40,942 nucleotides of DNA, taken from contig JARBTR010000015.1 of NCBI GenBank assembly GCA_029240105.1, positions 1-40,942 on the forward strand, given 5' to 3'. The notes under the pieces were generated by a model. That model saw only the letters and a list, made by a program, of their open reading frames with translations. It did no database searches and was not told where the DNA came from. Origin of the DNA: Caryophanales bacterium. GTDB taxonomy: Bacteria > Bacillota > Bacilli > JARBTR01. Each line of letters starts with the position of its first letter. Positions within the stretch are counted from its first letter, which is position 1. Made by a program: the position numbers and the translations under genes. Shown here in pieces: positions 27,723 through 36,571 of this stretch.

Positions 27723-28550
27723 ATGATAGTTGGAATCATTGGTACCGGTACAATGGGAACTATTTTAATTGATGCATTTATTGCATCTGAAGCTTTACGT
27801 GCGGAGCAACTCATTATCACAAACAGGAGTCTACAAAAAGCGAGGGTAATTGCCAATAAACATAAACGCATAAAAGTTGCTTCAGAAAATATTGAAGTTA
27901 TTCGAAAAGCAAATTTGTTGTTTATTTGCGTAAAGCCAAAAGAACTATTTCATGTTTTTCAAGAAATGCAATCAATTATTAAACCTGAGCAATGTGTAGT
28001 CACTATAACTAGTCCTCTCTCTGAGACCCAATTGGATTATTTAGTAAAATGCTCAACAGCCCGAATTATACCTAGCATAACAAACAGAGCACTTTCAGGT
28101 GTTTCTCTATTCACATTTGGAAAAAGTTGTACAAATGAATGGCGAAAAAAACTGTATCAGTTATTCGAAAAAGTATCTACTCCAATTGAAATTGATAAAT
28201 CAAACACTAGAATAGCAGCTGATATTACAAGCTGTGGACCAGCATTTATAAGTTTCTTACTACAAAAGTTTATTCAGGCTGCTGTTGATGTTGGAGGAAT
28301 GAATGAAGTTCAAACAATGAAGCTCACAGAGGAAATGATTATAGGGTTTGCAGAGCTCCTAAAAAAGAACCACTATAACTTGGTGACCTTACAAAATAAA
28401 GTATGTGTTAAAGGTGGCATTACTGGCGAAGGTATTCGCGTTTTAGAAAATGGGGTTGGTACAATGTTTGAGGAAATGTTCAAGGCGACAAATGCGAAAT
28501 TCGTAGAAGATGTTCAGTTCTTAGAAACTCAAATTGGCAAAGAATTTTAA
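27723..28550 (+). CDS. comER: ComER, pyrroline-5-carboxylate reductase-like protein
   Basis: NAD(P)-binding protein of the ProC family encoded opposite the comE operon. Residues 1-25 carry the Rossmann motif GIIGTGTMGT, and CGPAFISFLLQ and KGGITGEGIRVLE near the C-terminus are the ProC-type catalytic and substrate segments. The ATG at 27723 is chosen because AGGAAGGAG lies seven bases upstream; the ATG at 27717 is too close. The 275-residue length matches B. subtilis ComER. In B. subtilis and B. cereus it influences sporulation; its enzymatic role is uncertain. Confidence 0.93.
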   Translation: MIVGIIGTGTMGTILIDAFIASEALRAEQLIITNRSLQKARVIANKHKRIKVASENIEVIRKANLLFICVKPKELFHVFQEMQSIIKPEQCVVTITSPLSETQLDYLVKCSTARIIPSITNRALSGVSLFTFGKSCTNEWRKKLYQLFEKVSTPIEIDKSNTRIAADITSCGPAFISFLLQKFIQAAVDVGGMNEVQTMKLTEEMIIGFAELLKKNHYNLVTLQNKVCVKGGITGEGIRVLENGVGTMFEEMFKATNAKFVEDVQFLETQIGKEF

Positions 28551-28611
28551 ACTGGGGATATTAGACACAGATATATTTAGTTATTCGACATAATGAGTAA
28601 ATACCCTTTTT

Positions 28612-28644
28612 CATCACATTCTTTTCTGAATGTGATGTTTTTTA
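28612..28644 (+). terminator. Terminator of comER
   Basis: Perfect 10-bp stem CATCACATTC/GAATGTGATG, 6-base loop, six T. Confidence 0.9.
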
Positions 28645-28708
28645 TTGTCATTTAATTCGTTTTTGTCTACATTGTATATGTTGAAAACATTTTTATAAAA
28701 GAGGGACT

Positions 28709-29371
28709 ATGACTAAAAATCAAAGTAATTTTATTAAACTGATAGCCATCATCTCGATGACAATTGATCATATAGGGTTTATTTTATTTCCGGAGCACAA
28801 TTTTCTCCGAATTATCGGGCGGATTGCTTTTCCATTATTCGCGTTCCAAATAGGAATTGGTTACCTTTACACAAGAAACTTTAGCAACTATATAATGCGA
28901 ATTTTTTCGTATGGATTCCTCATTCAAATTGCCTTTATTCTCGCTAATCTCTTTCTCAATCTTCAAGCGGATGCACTCTATTTGAATATTTTCTTTACAC
29001 TTGGATTGGGATTAATGGCTATCTATTTTTACGATCAAAAACAATACATTTACTTAGCAATAACTTTCCTTTTACCTCAAATTCTTCATTCAGTTGGTAT
29101 CTCCATAGACTATAATTGGTATGGGCTCGCTTTCATTCTAATTTTGTTTATTGGAAGAAATTATTTATTATATACCATACCAATAGTAGCCTTACTGTCT
29201 GTTATTTTTAGTAAATTTTTCTTACATGAATATACTCAAATGTATTGTTTACTTAGTTTTTTGTTTATGTTAAAACCTTTAAAATTAAACATGAATATTC
29301 CTAGTACTTTTTTTTATTTGTATTATCCCCTACATTTAGCCATACTTCATGGACTTAGCATCATCTTATAA
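28709..29371 (+). CDS. TraX family membrane protein
   Basis: A 220-residue polytopic protein with about eight hydrophobic segments. The N-terminus (FIKLIAIISMTIDHIGFILFP, LRIIGRIAFPLFAFQIGIGYLYT) matches the TraX family, named after the F-plasmid pilin N-acetylase but widespread in Firmicute chromosomes with unknown function. AAGAGGGACT precedes the ATG. It and the next gene are extra relative to the standard comER-yqeM neighbourhood; the 21-base gap suggests one operon. Confidence 0.88.
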   Translation: MTKNQSNFIKLIAIISMTIDHIGFILFPEHNFLRIIGRIAFPLFAFQIGIGYLYTRNFSNYIMRIFSYGFLIQIAFILANLFLNLQADALYLNIFFTLGLGLMAIYFYDQKQYIYLAITFLLPQILHSVGISIDYNWYGLAFILILFIGRNYLLYTIPIVALLSVIFSKFFLHEYTQMYCLLSFLFMLKPLKLNMNIPSTFFYLYYPLHLAILHGLSIIL

Positions 29372-29392
29372 AAATCAGGAAGAAGATCTTAT

Positions 29393-30478
29393 ATGAATGC
29401 AAAAATTAAGCGACTACATATTGATGAAAATAAAAGAATTATAGTTATAAGTGATATTCATGGAAATTTGGATTGTTTTAAACGCTTACTTGAAAAAGTG
29501 GGATTTAATGATGATGACGAACTAATCCTATTGGGCGACATTATGGAAAAAGGACCAAAATTATTAGAAACACTTCAGTTCACTATGCATCTCTCAAAAC
29601 AAAAAAACGTCCATGTTCTCACAGGGAATTGCGATGAAATTTGGAAGTTTATTCGTATGAATACGTTTGATGACTTCTTTAAACGATACTTTCTTAAACG
29701 GAAGGACAACTCCTTTAAAGAAATGTGTACTGAAATTGGAATTGAACTTAAAGATGATATAGATATCAATTGGTTAAAAATACAGATTGAGACGCATTTC
29801 CATGCAATGTTAGATTATTTAATGCAATTACCAACCATTATCGAAACACAGCGTTTTACATTTGTTCATGCAGGAATCCAAAATAAACCATTAGAGGAAC
29901 AGGATCATGAATTTTGTGTATCAACCCCTCAATTTATGAAGAGTGGACTTAGATTCGATAAATATATAGTGGTTGGCCATTTTCCTACATCACAATATCG
30001 ATTAACAAAGATGTGCTGTAACCCAATAATCGATAAAGAATCTAAAATTATTTCTATTGATGGCGGAAATCAAGTCAAAGATTTTGGTCAATTAAATGCA
30101 CTAATTATACCTAATATTCATTCAGACGAATTTGAATACGATTATTGTGATGACTCCCCTTTAGCATTTGTTCAAAAGGCACAAATTGAAAGCACCAGTT
30201 CCATCAATATTATTTGGGGAGATGATCAAATAATACCGTTTGAATCGTTAGAAGATTTTACACACTGCCGACATATATCTTCGGGAAGAATACTTTGGAT
30301 ACCTACAGAAACTATTTATGAAAAAGAAGGAAATTTCTATTGTAGTAATGCAACGGATTATATGCTTGGAGTTGATGTGGGAGATATTGTGTCTGTTGTA
30401 CATAGATATTCAGACCGATATTTAGCCAAAAAGAATGGAACTATAGGGTGGATTATGGGAAACCCCATCTACATGTAA
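29393..30478 (+). CDS. PPP-type metallophosphoesterase
   Basis: A 361-residue calcineurin-like phosphoesterase. Metal-binding motifs appear in order: ISDIHGN (about 21-27), LGDIMEKGP (about 47-55), TGNCDE (about 77-82, in place of the usual GNHE), FVHAGI (about 158) and VVGHFP (about 192). The C-terminal ~70 residues (GRILWIPTETIYE, VGDIVSVVHRY) look like a small separate beta domain. The missing GNHE histidine is notable because in PPP phosphatases it acts as general acid. Substrate unknown; protein phosphatase or dinucleotide hydrolase are both possible. Confidence 0.82.
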   Translation: MNAKIKRLHIDENKRIIVISDIHGNLDCFKRLLEKVGFNDDDELILLGDIMEKGPKLLETLQFTMHLSKQKNVHVLTGNCDEIWKFIRMNTFDDFFKRYFLKRKDNSFKEMCTEIGIELKDDIDINWLKIQIETHFHAMLDYLMQLPTIIETQRFTFVHAGIQNKPLEEQDHEFCVSTPQFMKSGLRFDKYIVVGHFPTSQYRLTKMCCNPIIDKESKIISIDGGNQVKDFGQLNALIIPNIHSDEFEYDYCDDSPLAFVQKAQIESTSSINIIWGDDQIIPFESLEDFTHCRHISSGRILWIPTETIYEKEGNFYCSNATDYMLGVDVGDIVSVVHRYSDRYLAKKNGTIGWIMGNPIYM

Positions 30479-30494
30479 AAAAATGTATGCAAAA

Positions 30495-30534
30495 AATTAG
30501 GGTGAAGCCAAAATAACTTTCACCCCAATTTTTT
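30495..30534. terminator. Bidirectional terminator between phosphoesterase gene and yqeM
   Basis: Stem AATTAGGGTGAA/TTCACCCCAATT with one mismatch (a G-T pair on the minus strand), T-run on both sides, between convergent genes. Confidence 0.8.
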
Positions 30535-30544
30535 GTCAAAATCT

Positions 30545-31288
30545 TTATTTCTTTCTTGCAACAAATAAAATTCGTTCTGCAGTATCGATTTCTGATTCAC
30601 CAAAATCTCCTACAACATCTAGAAGTTCAAATCCAGATGATTCTAGTACCATTGAGTATTCTTCAACAGAAAACGTACGCTGTTCATGTATCTCATCAAA
30701 TCGTTCATACTGCTCAGTTTTCTCATTTAAGATAAAAAAGGTTAAATCATGAACAACACTGTTAGACTCTTCGCCTTCAAGTGCATGCCAAATAAAGGAT
30801 ACGTCTTCACCATTTTCAGCGTAGGTTTGATCGTTAAATTGATTTTGCATTTTCCAAATCGAATGAACATCAAAGATAAACATTCCATTTTCCGTTAAGT
30901 GATCTGAAACCCGTTCAAAGGTTGTTTTTACTTCATCTAAATCTTGAAGATAATTTAAGGAGTCACATACAATTTGGACACAGTCAAATGTTCCTAGTCC
31001 CTCTAGTTCACGCATATCCTGTTCGAAAAGTTGTACACTTACCCCAGCATTTTTCACCTTCTCAAATGCAATAGAAAGCATTTCCTCAGATAGATCCACA
31101 CCTGTTACCAAATACCCTTTTTTGGATAAAAGAATGGCTAATTCACCAGTCCCGCAACCAATATCTAATATATTTTGGACCGGAAATTGATACTTGTCCT
31201 TTTTTTCTTCAAAAAAACGTACCCATTTTTCATAGGGTACATCTTTCATTAATTCATCATATATTTTAGCAAAATTTGTATAACTCAT
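30545..31288 (-). CDS. yqeM: YqeM-like SAM-dependent methyltransferase
   Basis: Class I methyltransferase of unknown substrate. Motif I is ILDIGCGTGELAILL (about 36-50), followed by VTGVDLSEEML and the later motif FDCVQIVCDSLNYL. The ATG at 31288 directly follows the rsfS stop and matches homologues starting near YxxFAxxYDELM; an in-frame GTG lies at 31300. 247 residues. Last gene of the yqeG-yqeM run. Confidence 0.92.
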   Translation of the reverse strand: MSYTNFAKIYDELMKDVPYEKWVRFFEEKKDKYQFPVQNILDIGCGTGELAILLSKKGYLVTGVDLSEEMLSIAFEKVKNAGVSVQLFEQDMRELEGLGTFDCVQIVCDSLNYLQDLDEVKTTFERVSDHLTENGMFIFDVHSIWKMQNQFNDQTYAENGEDVSFIWHALEGEESNSVVHDLTFFILNEKTEQYERFDEIHEQRTFSVEEYSMVLESSGFELLDVVGDFGESEIDTAERILFVARKK

Positions 31289-31289
31289 C

Positions 31290-31640
31290 TTACAATACAC
31301 TTTCTAACGTTTCAGTTGGCGCATCGCCCCACAGGCGTTCAAGATTATAGTAACGACGTTCTTCATAATGGAAAACATGGGCAACTACATCACCAAGATC
31401 TATTAGAACCCAACGGGCTTCATCAAACCCTTCCATTCTTTCTACATCGTATCCATGTTGGTGGGCCTTATCCTTTATTTCACGTGCAATCGCTTGAACC
31501 TGTTTATCCGAATTTCCGTGACAGATGACAAAATAATCTGCGACCAAAGAGATTCCACTCATTTTCATTATAGTAATGTCCTCAGCTCGCTTATCATCAG
31601 CAGCCTTTACCACAGTCGATAATAGTTCTTTATCGTTCAC
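31290..31640 (-). CDS. rsfS: Ribosomal silencing factor RsfS
   Basis: Binds L14 on the 50S subunit and prevents subunit joining under starvation (YqeL in Bacillus). The 116-residue protein has VADYFVICHGNSDKQVQAIA and WVLIDLGDVVAHVFHYEERRYYNLE, characteristic of the family. The start is GTG, overlapping the end of yqeK by 11 bases. Confidence 0.95.
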   Translation of the reverse strand: MNDKELLSTVVKAADDKRAEDITIMKMSGISLVADYFVICHGNSDKQVQAIAREIKDKAHQHGYDVERMEGFDEARWVLIDLGDVVAHVFHYEERRYYNLERLWGDAPTETLESVL

Positions 31641-32214
31641 TCGTTAATTCCCCCAAATATTTTTTCTTGAACTCTTCATAAGCTTCTAATGCAATAGGGT
31701 ATATTTTTTTACCTTCGCTTAGTAAAAATTCAAATACATTTTCAAATTCATATAGTACTGCAGCCACAAGACTAGTTTCTGCAATCTGTCGACACTTTAC
31801 ACAAGAAGGAAACGTTCGACCAGGCTCTATATAGTCAGCCACAAAAATAATTTGCTCGAGTAATCCCATCCCAACTTGTCCAGTGGTATGAAATTTTATA
31901 GCATTCAAGATTTCCTCATCTTCAATACCTAAATCTCTTTTTACTAAAAATGCCCCAACAAATGAATGCCATATCTGAGTGTCATATTCAAGTAAATCTT
32001 TAGGCAATTCATTTTCCACTATAAGTTGACGCATTTCATTTATATTATCGTATTTTGAATAATCGTGGAAAATGGCAGCTAACTCGGCTTTTTTAATATC
32101 TGCACCATATTTTTTTGCAAGCATTCTCGACGTTTCTACAACACCCATAACATGTGCAAATCGCTTTTCGGGAAGCTTAGCTTTCACAATATCATAAGCT
32201 TCATTAAACTCCAT
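31630..32214 (-). CDS. yqeK: HD-domain Ap4A hydrolase, YqeK family
   Basis: HD-type phosphohydrolase; family members hydrolyse diadenosine tetraphosphate symmetrically to ADP. The 194-residue protein has RFAHVMGVVETSRMLA, AAIFHDYSKYD with the HD metal pair, IWHSFVGAFLV and FVADYIEPGR. It overlaps nadD by 11 bases and rsfS by 11 bases, so the three are translationally coupled. Confidence 0.93.
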   Translation of the reverse strand: MEFNEAYDIVKAKLPEKRFAHVMGVVETSRMLAKKYGADIKKAELAAIFHDYSKYDNINEMRQLIVENELPKDLLEYDTQIWHSFVGAFLVKRDLGIEDEEILNAIKFHTTGQVGMGLLEQIIFVADYIEPGRTFPSCVKCRQIAETSLVAAVLYEFENVFEFLLSEGKKIYPIALEAYEEFKKKYLGELTSER

Positions 32215-32776
32215 ACAAACCCTTTTCCTTTATAAAATTCAAAACATTCCTCGGAATCAATTCATCCACTACAATTCCTTCTTGAATTTTATGACGAATT
32301 TCTGAAGATGAAAGATCTATTTCATCCATTTCTAGCATCTGAACTGAATATCTTGTTACTCCATTATATGATGGACGGGGTACACCGACAAAGGTAATGC
32401 ACTCTATAAGTTCATCAATTTTATACCAATGTGGTAAATAATCAATCATATCGGCTCCGATGATAAAATAGAATTTCGAATTCGGTTCTCGCCCAATGAG
32501 TTCAGTCATCGTATCAAAGGTATATGAAGGACCTTTTCGATTAAGCTCCACCATATCAATGACGAATTCTGGATGATTGGTTGACTCTACAGCAAGTCTA
32601 AGCATCTCAAAACGGTCCATAGCAGAGGCCTGGCTAGCCTGTTTATGCGGCGGTATATTCGTTGGAATAAAGCGTATCTCATCTAAATTAAGCTGTTTTA
32701 GTGCAGTCTCAGCGAGAATTAAGTGACCATTATGTGGAGGGTCAAAGGCTCCACCTAATATCCCAACTTTTCTCAT
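32204..32776 (-). CDS. nadD: Nicotinate-mononucleotide adenylyltransferase
   Basis: Makes nicotinate adenine dinucleotide from NaMN and ATP in NAD synthesis. The 190-residue protein starts with the nucleotidyltransferase motif GILGGAFDPPHNGHL and ends with the LSSSEIRHKI (ISSTxIR-type) motif; FIIGADMIDYLPHW is also typical. Its ATG overlaps the yqeI stop by 4 bases. Confidence 0.97.
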   Translation of the reverse strand: MRKVGILGGAFDPPHNGHLILAETALKQLNLDEIRFIPTNIPPHKQASQASAMDRFEMLRLAVESTNHPEFVIDMVELNRKGPSYTFDTMTELIGREPNSKFYFIIGADMIDYLPHWYKIDELIECITFVGVPRPSYNGVTRYSVQMLEMDEIDLSSSEIRHKIQEGIVVDELIPRNVLNFIKEKGLYGV

Positions 32777-33063
32777 GGCAGGATGATTTTCTTGTTTTCT
32801 TTTGATTCTTTGTAAAGCACAATTGTTTTCCCAATAACTTGAGCAATTTCAGCGCGTGCACCTTTTCCTAGTTGTGCTGCAACATCATCTGCATCTTCTT
32901 CTGCATTTTGAAGTACGCTAACTTTTATTAATTCACGCGCTTCCAATGCATCTTTTATTTGTTGAATCATATTCTCATTTACTCCGCCTTTTCCTACTTG
33001 GAAAATTGGCGTTAAATGATGCGCTAATGCGCGTAAATGTCTTTTTTGTTTACCTGTTAACAT
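32773..33063 (-). CDS. yqeI: YhbY/CRM-domain RNA-binding protein
   Basis: A 96-residue single-domain protein (YhbY family) associated with pre-50S ribosome particles. MLTGKQKRHLRALAHHLTPIFQVGKGGVNENM contains the conserved GKGG loop, and LIKVSVLQNA and GKTIVLYKES are typical of the fold. It lies between aroE and nadD, the usual Bacillus order. Confidence 0.95.
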   Translation of the reverse strand: MLTGKQKRHLRALAHHLTPIFQVGKGGVNENMIQQIKDALEARELIKVSVLQNAEEDADDVAAQLGKGARAEIAQVIGKTIVLYKESKENKKIILP

Positions 33064-33086
33064 GAAGTTGTTCTCATTTCTATATT

Positions 33087-33878
33087 CTATTTTAGCTGTT
33101 CTAAAACAGCTTCTTCCATTACTTTTCTGTCAGCTTTTTGGCCTGTCCAATATTCAAATTGGAGCGCACCTTGATTCACAAACATCGGCAGTCCATTTTG
33201 AATGACTGCCCCTCTACTTTCAGCTTCTTTTAGAAATTTCGTTTTAAAAGGGTTATAAATGATGTCACAAACAATTGTTTCTTTAGTTAGATTTTGAAGA
33301 GAAATAGGACAAGCTTCCATATCTGGGAACATTCCGATTGGTGTCGTATTCACAATCAAACCAAATTGAGAAAGTCTTTCTTCCGCTTCTTCCAACGTCA
33401 ATACATTTGGACAGATAGCATAACCTTTTACTACTGTTCTATTTGCAATCGTGATATCTGATAATCCTTTATGTAAAAATCCATAATAGATTCCTCTGGC
33501 TGCTCCTCCAGCACCGATTATGAGAATTTTACGGTTTGATAAATCAAACTCTTCTAGTCCCTGAATAAAACCGGGACCATCCGTATTGAAGCCAATTAGT
33601 TTTCCATTTTGATTAACAATGGTATTAACAGCTCCCACCTCGGATGCAAATGAGTCAACTTCATCAAGATATTGCATGATTGAGACTTTATGTGGAATGG
33701 TTACACATGCACCAGATCCATTTTTTCTAAAACTTGCAACCCAAAATTCAAGTTCTTCTTCAAAAATTCGGGTAGCCATTAATTCTGCTTCTATACCTTT
33801 ATCTCGAAAGTTTGCATTCTGCATAACTGGGGATTTCGATTGAGCTATTGGATCACCGATCACAAAATATTTTTGCAT
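33087..33878 (-). CDS. aroE: Shikimate dehydrogenase
   Basis: NADPH-dependent reduction of 3-dehydroshikimate in the aromatic amino-acid pathway. The 263-residue protein has the substrate motif PIAQSKSPVMQN, the catalytic lysine in VTIPHK, GAVNTIVNQNGKLIGFNTDG with the catalytic Asp, and the NADP motif GAGGAARG. Some members of this length have relaxed specificity. It sits between yqeH and yqeI as in B. subtilis. Confidence 0.97.
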   Translation of the reverse strand: MQKYFVIGDPIAQSKSPVMQNANFRDKGIEAELMATRIFEEELEFWVASFRKNGSGACVTIPHKVSIMQYLDEVDSFASEVGAVNTIVNQNGKLIGFNTDGPGFIQGLEEFDLSNRKILIIGAGGAARGIYYGFLHKGLSDITIANRTVVKGYAICPNVLTLEEAEERLSQFGLIVNTTPIGMFPDMEACPISLQNLTKETIVCDIIYNPFKTKFLKEAESRGAVIQNGLPMFVNQGALQFEYWTGQKADRKVMEEAVLEQLK

Positions 33879-33928
33879 TTAAGCGACTCCTTCAAAACCT
33901 TATTATATAGCGATTCAAAGTGAAATAA

Positions 33929-35032
33929 CTAAATCAAAGATTTTCTTGCTGTTACATTAACACCTTTCGGTACATGTGCAACGACAACAGCACCTGGACT
34001 ATTAACTGTTACCCAACCAAGTCCAGAAAAAACAATGTCCGTTTTTCCTTCTTTAACTGAGATTTCACGTGAAATCATTTTTGGAAAATCACCTAATTGA
34101 TCTTTACGAGGAGGAGAAAGTAATTCACCAACATGTTTTTCATAAAGTGCATCTGCATTTTCTAATTTTGTACGGTGAATATCCAATTCATTTGCTATGT
34201 AACAACCAAAAGAATTTCGTTCACCCTTTATAAAATCTAACCGAGCTAAGCCACCAAAATATAGCGTTTGCCCTTCATTTAATTGAAATGTTCGAACCTT
34301 AATTTCTTTTTTGGGTGTGATAGTTTTTAAGTCTTCTTTATCAACAAAATGGGCCATCTGATGATTGTTTATAATACCCGGCGTATCGTACATGGATTTA
34401 TCATCATCGAGAGGTATCTCAATAACATCAAGTGTCGTACCTGGATAGTGAGAAGTTGTGATAATGTCACTTTCTCCAGTAATTCTTTTGATAATTGAGT
34501 TAATAAAAGTTGATTTCCCTACATTCGTACAACCAATAACATAAACATTTTTACCATTTCGATATTCTTCAATTTTCTCAATAGCATGATCCAAACCAAG
34601 TCCCTTATTACCACTAATAAGCAAAACATCGATAGGTTTTAACCCTAATTCTTTAGCTCGGAATTTCATCCAATGAATCAATTTATTTGGGTTAACAACT
34701 TTAGGTAACAAATCCATTTTGTTTCCAATAAGTAAAACTCGGTTATTTCCTGCAAAACGACCAATACCTTGCAACCAACTTCCATCAAAATCAAAAATGT
34801 CTACAAGTTTAACAATTAATGCATTTTTTTTACTTACATCATTAATTATTTTTAAAAAGTCGCTTTCCGTTAAAGAGACGTCTTGAACTTCATTATAGTG
34901 CTTTAATCTGAAACAACGTTGGCATACAACAACTTCTTTATTTAAAGAGGATTCAGGTGCATAACCAATACCATTTTTATCGGTAGTTTGAATTTTTGCC
35001 CCACAACCAATACAGCTCAGCTGATTTCCCAA
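33929..35032 (-). CDS. yqeH: Ribosome-assembly GTPase YqeH
   Basis: Circularly permuted GTPase needed for 30S assembly. The N-terminal zinc finger (CIGC and CQRC) is followed by the motifs in permuted order: NKMD (G4), SGNKG (G5), GCTNVGKST (G1) and DTPG (G3), then a C-terminal RNA-binding domain. A TTG start at 35032 is chosen because GGGAGG lies seven bases upstream and the 367-residue product matches homologues; an upstream ATG at 35047 has no ribosome binding site and would overlap yqeG. Confidence 0.93.
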   Translation of the reverse strand: MGNQLSCIGCGAKIQTTDKNGIGYAPESSLNKEVVVCQRCFRLKHYNEVQDVSLTESDFLKIINDVSKKNALIVKLVDIFDFDGSWLQGIGRFAGNNRVLLIGNKMDLLPKVVNPNKLIHWMKFRAKELGLKPIDVLLISGNKGLGLDHAIEKIEEYRNGKNVYVIGCTNVGKSTFINSIIKRITGESDIITTSHYPGTTLDVIEIPLDDDKSMYDTPGIINNHQMAHFVDKEDLKTITPKKEIKVRTFQLNEGQTLYFGGLARLDFIKGERNSFGCYIANELDIHRTKLENADALYEKHVGELLSPPRKDQLGDFPKMISREISVKEGKTDIVFSGLGWVTVNSPGAVVVAHVPKGVNVTARKSLI

Positions 35033-35034
35033 GT

Positions 35035-35550
35035 TTAATCCTCCCATTTCAACATTTTTTTTCGTTTAAAATAAGCCAATATAACACTTTCCATTCTTCT
35101 GTTTAAATATGTTTTCCATTCATCTGTTTTAACAATTGGTTTTACTAAAATCGTGTGAAACCCACCAAGATTACCACCAAGCATGTCTGTCATGACCTGA
35201 TCACCAACTACCATTGTTTCATGACTCTTAAGTCCCATCAATTTTCGAGCTCGATTGAAGCCAAGAGGTAGTGGTTTCCGAGCCTTAAATACAAATGGCA
35301 ATCCGACTTGATCAGCAAATATTTTTACACGATTTTCATTGTTATTTGAGCATATAGTAACTTTTATTCCAGCATCTGTGAAACCTTTAAACCAATCCCT
35401 TAGTTCAGGTGTTGCATCAGGATGATCCCAACGAATAAGAGTATTATCAAGGTCAGTAATAATACCTTTTAATCCATTTCGCTTCATGTACACTGGTGTA
35501 ATTTGAAAAACATTATGATAAAACTGGTTCGGCAAAAAGATTTTGAACAT
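35035..35550 (-). CDS. yqeG: HAD-family phosphatase YqeG
   Basis: HAD phosphatase of the YqeG/Gep4-like group. The 171-residue protein has motif I GIITDLDNTLIRWD, motif II TICSNNNE, lysine in FKARKPLP and motif III VVGDQVMTDMLGG. The eukaryotic relative Gep4 dephosphorylates phosphatidylglycerophosphate, so a lipid role is possible, in line with its neighbours psd and pssA. The ATG at 35550 is spaced correctly from CGAGGA; another at 35556 is too close. It overlaps the psd 3' end by 38 bases. Confidence 0.9.
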   Translation of the reverse strand: MFKIFLPNQFYHNVFQITPVYMKRNGLKGIITDLDNTLIRWDHPDATPELRDWFKGFTDAGIKVTICSNNNENRVKIFADQVGLPFVFKARKPLPLGFNRARKLMGLKSHETMVVGDQVMTDMLGGNLGGFHTILVKPIVKTDEWKTYLNRRMESVILAYFKRKKMLKWED

Positions 35551-36355
35551 GTTCATTTTCCTCGTTTTTTTCTACAGCAACAATTCTGCCGATCTTTTCT
35601 CCGACACGAATTGGGTATGGAGCTATTATGTCTTCATCAATTTCAAATGTTCCTTTTTCAAAAAGGAGTACAATAGTGGAACCAAACGAAAAGTAACCCA
35701 TTTCTTCCCCTTTTTCAAGATGGTCCGTAGGATGTGTTCTCACTATTGTGTTAATATTCATCGCTCCAACTTTAATAACGGCAATGTGACCGTTATCATG
35801 CTTTAGTTCAGAAATATTTCGATAATTTTTTGATAATGGATCCTTTCCATATTTCATGCTCAACTTATTGACAGGAAACGATTTTTTACCCAATACATTT
35901 TTGTGAACAACGTCTCCACTGATAGGTGCATGAAAACGATGATAATCTCTTGGACTTAAGTAGAATACAATAAAAGTACCACCTAAATATTTTTGTGTAA
36001 TTTCAGAACAACCAATCATTTCATCAATATGATACGTTCTTCCCTTTACCACAATAGGTGATTGTTCCGTAATTTTACCAAAGTCTTCTATAACAGAATC
36101 TGCTGGACTAATTACACAATCTTTTTCATTACAAATTGTATGAGTGCCTGACTTTAAATGGCGAATAAAAAAATCATGTAATGACCCAAATTGATCAAGT
36201 TTTTCTTCGAATTCATTCGTATTGATTTTATATTTTTCAACAAATAAAGGAATAAACTTACGACTATACTTGCTTCTTCCAAATTTATACATAAATCTGG
36301 ACGTTATTTTTCCATTCGTTAGTTCAATACATGTTTGGTATAATTTTTCTTTCAC
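35513..36355 (-). CDS. psd: Phosphatidylserine decarboxylase
   Basis: Converts phosphatidylserine to phosphatidylethanolamine at the membrane. The 280-residue proenzyme contains FGST (in GYFSFGSTIVLLFE), where self-cleavage forms the pyruvoyl group on the new alpha subunit; SPADS, the YLSPRDYHRFHAP block with conserved histidines, and VGAMNINTI are typical of the family. It overlaps yqeG and is divergent from pssA, the gene for the preceding pathway step. Confidence 0.96.
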   Translation of the reverse strand: MKEKLYQTCIELTNGKITSRFMYKFGRSKYSRKFIPLFVEKYKINTNEFEEKLDQFGSLHDFFIRHLKSGTHTICNEKDCVISPADSVIEDFGKITEQSPIVVKGRTYHIDEMIGCSEITQKYLGGTFIVFYLSPRDYHRFHAPISGDVVHKNVLGKKSFPVNKLSMKYGKDPLSKNYRNISELKHDNGHIAVIKVGAMNINTIVRTHPTDHLEKGEEMGYFSFGSTIVLLFEKGTFEIDEDIIAPYPIRVGEKIGRIVAVEKNEENEHVQNLFAEPVLS

Positions 36356-36571
36356 AAATAATCCTCCACAATCTAAAAAGCATGAAACTATATCTTTTGT
36401 TAAATCGTTTTATTTTACAAGAATAGGTCTTAAAACTACAATAGTTAAATTCAAACATTTATGGATTTAAATTTCTTTTGAAAAACTTTCTTAAAAATCC
36501 AATGCAAATTGATTTAAAAGAGGTTATAATACATAGATAATTTAAAATCACACAAGAGGGGGTGATTTACG

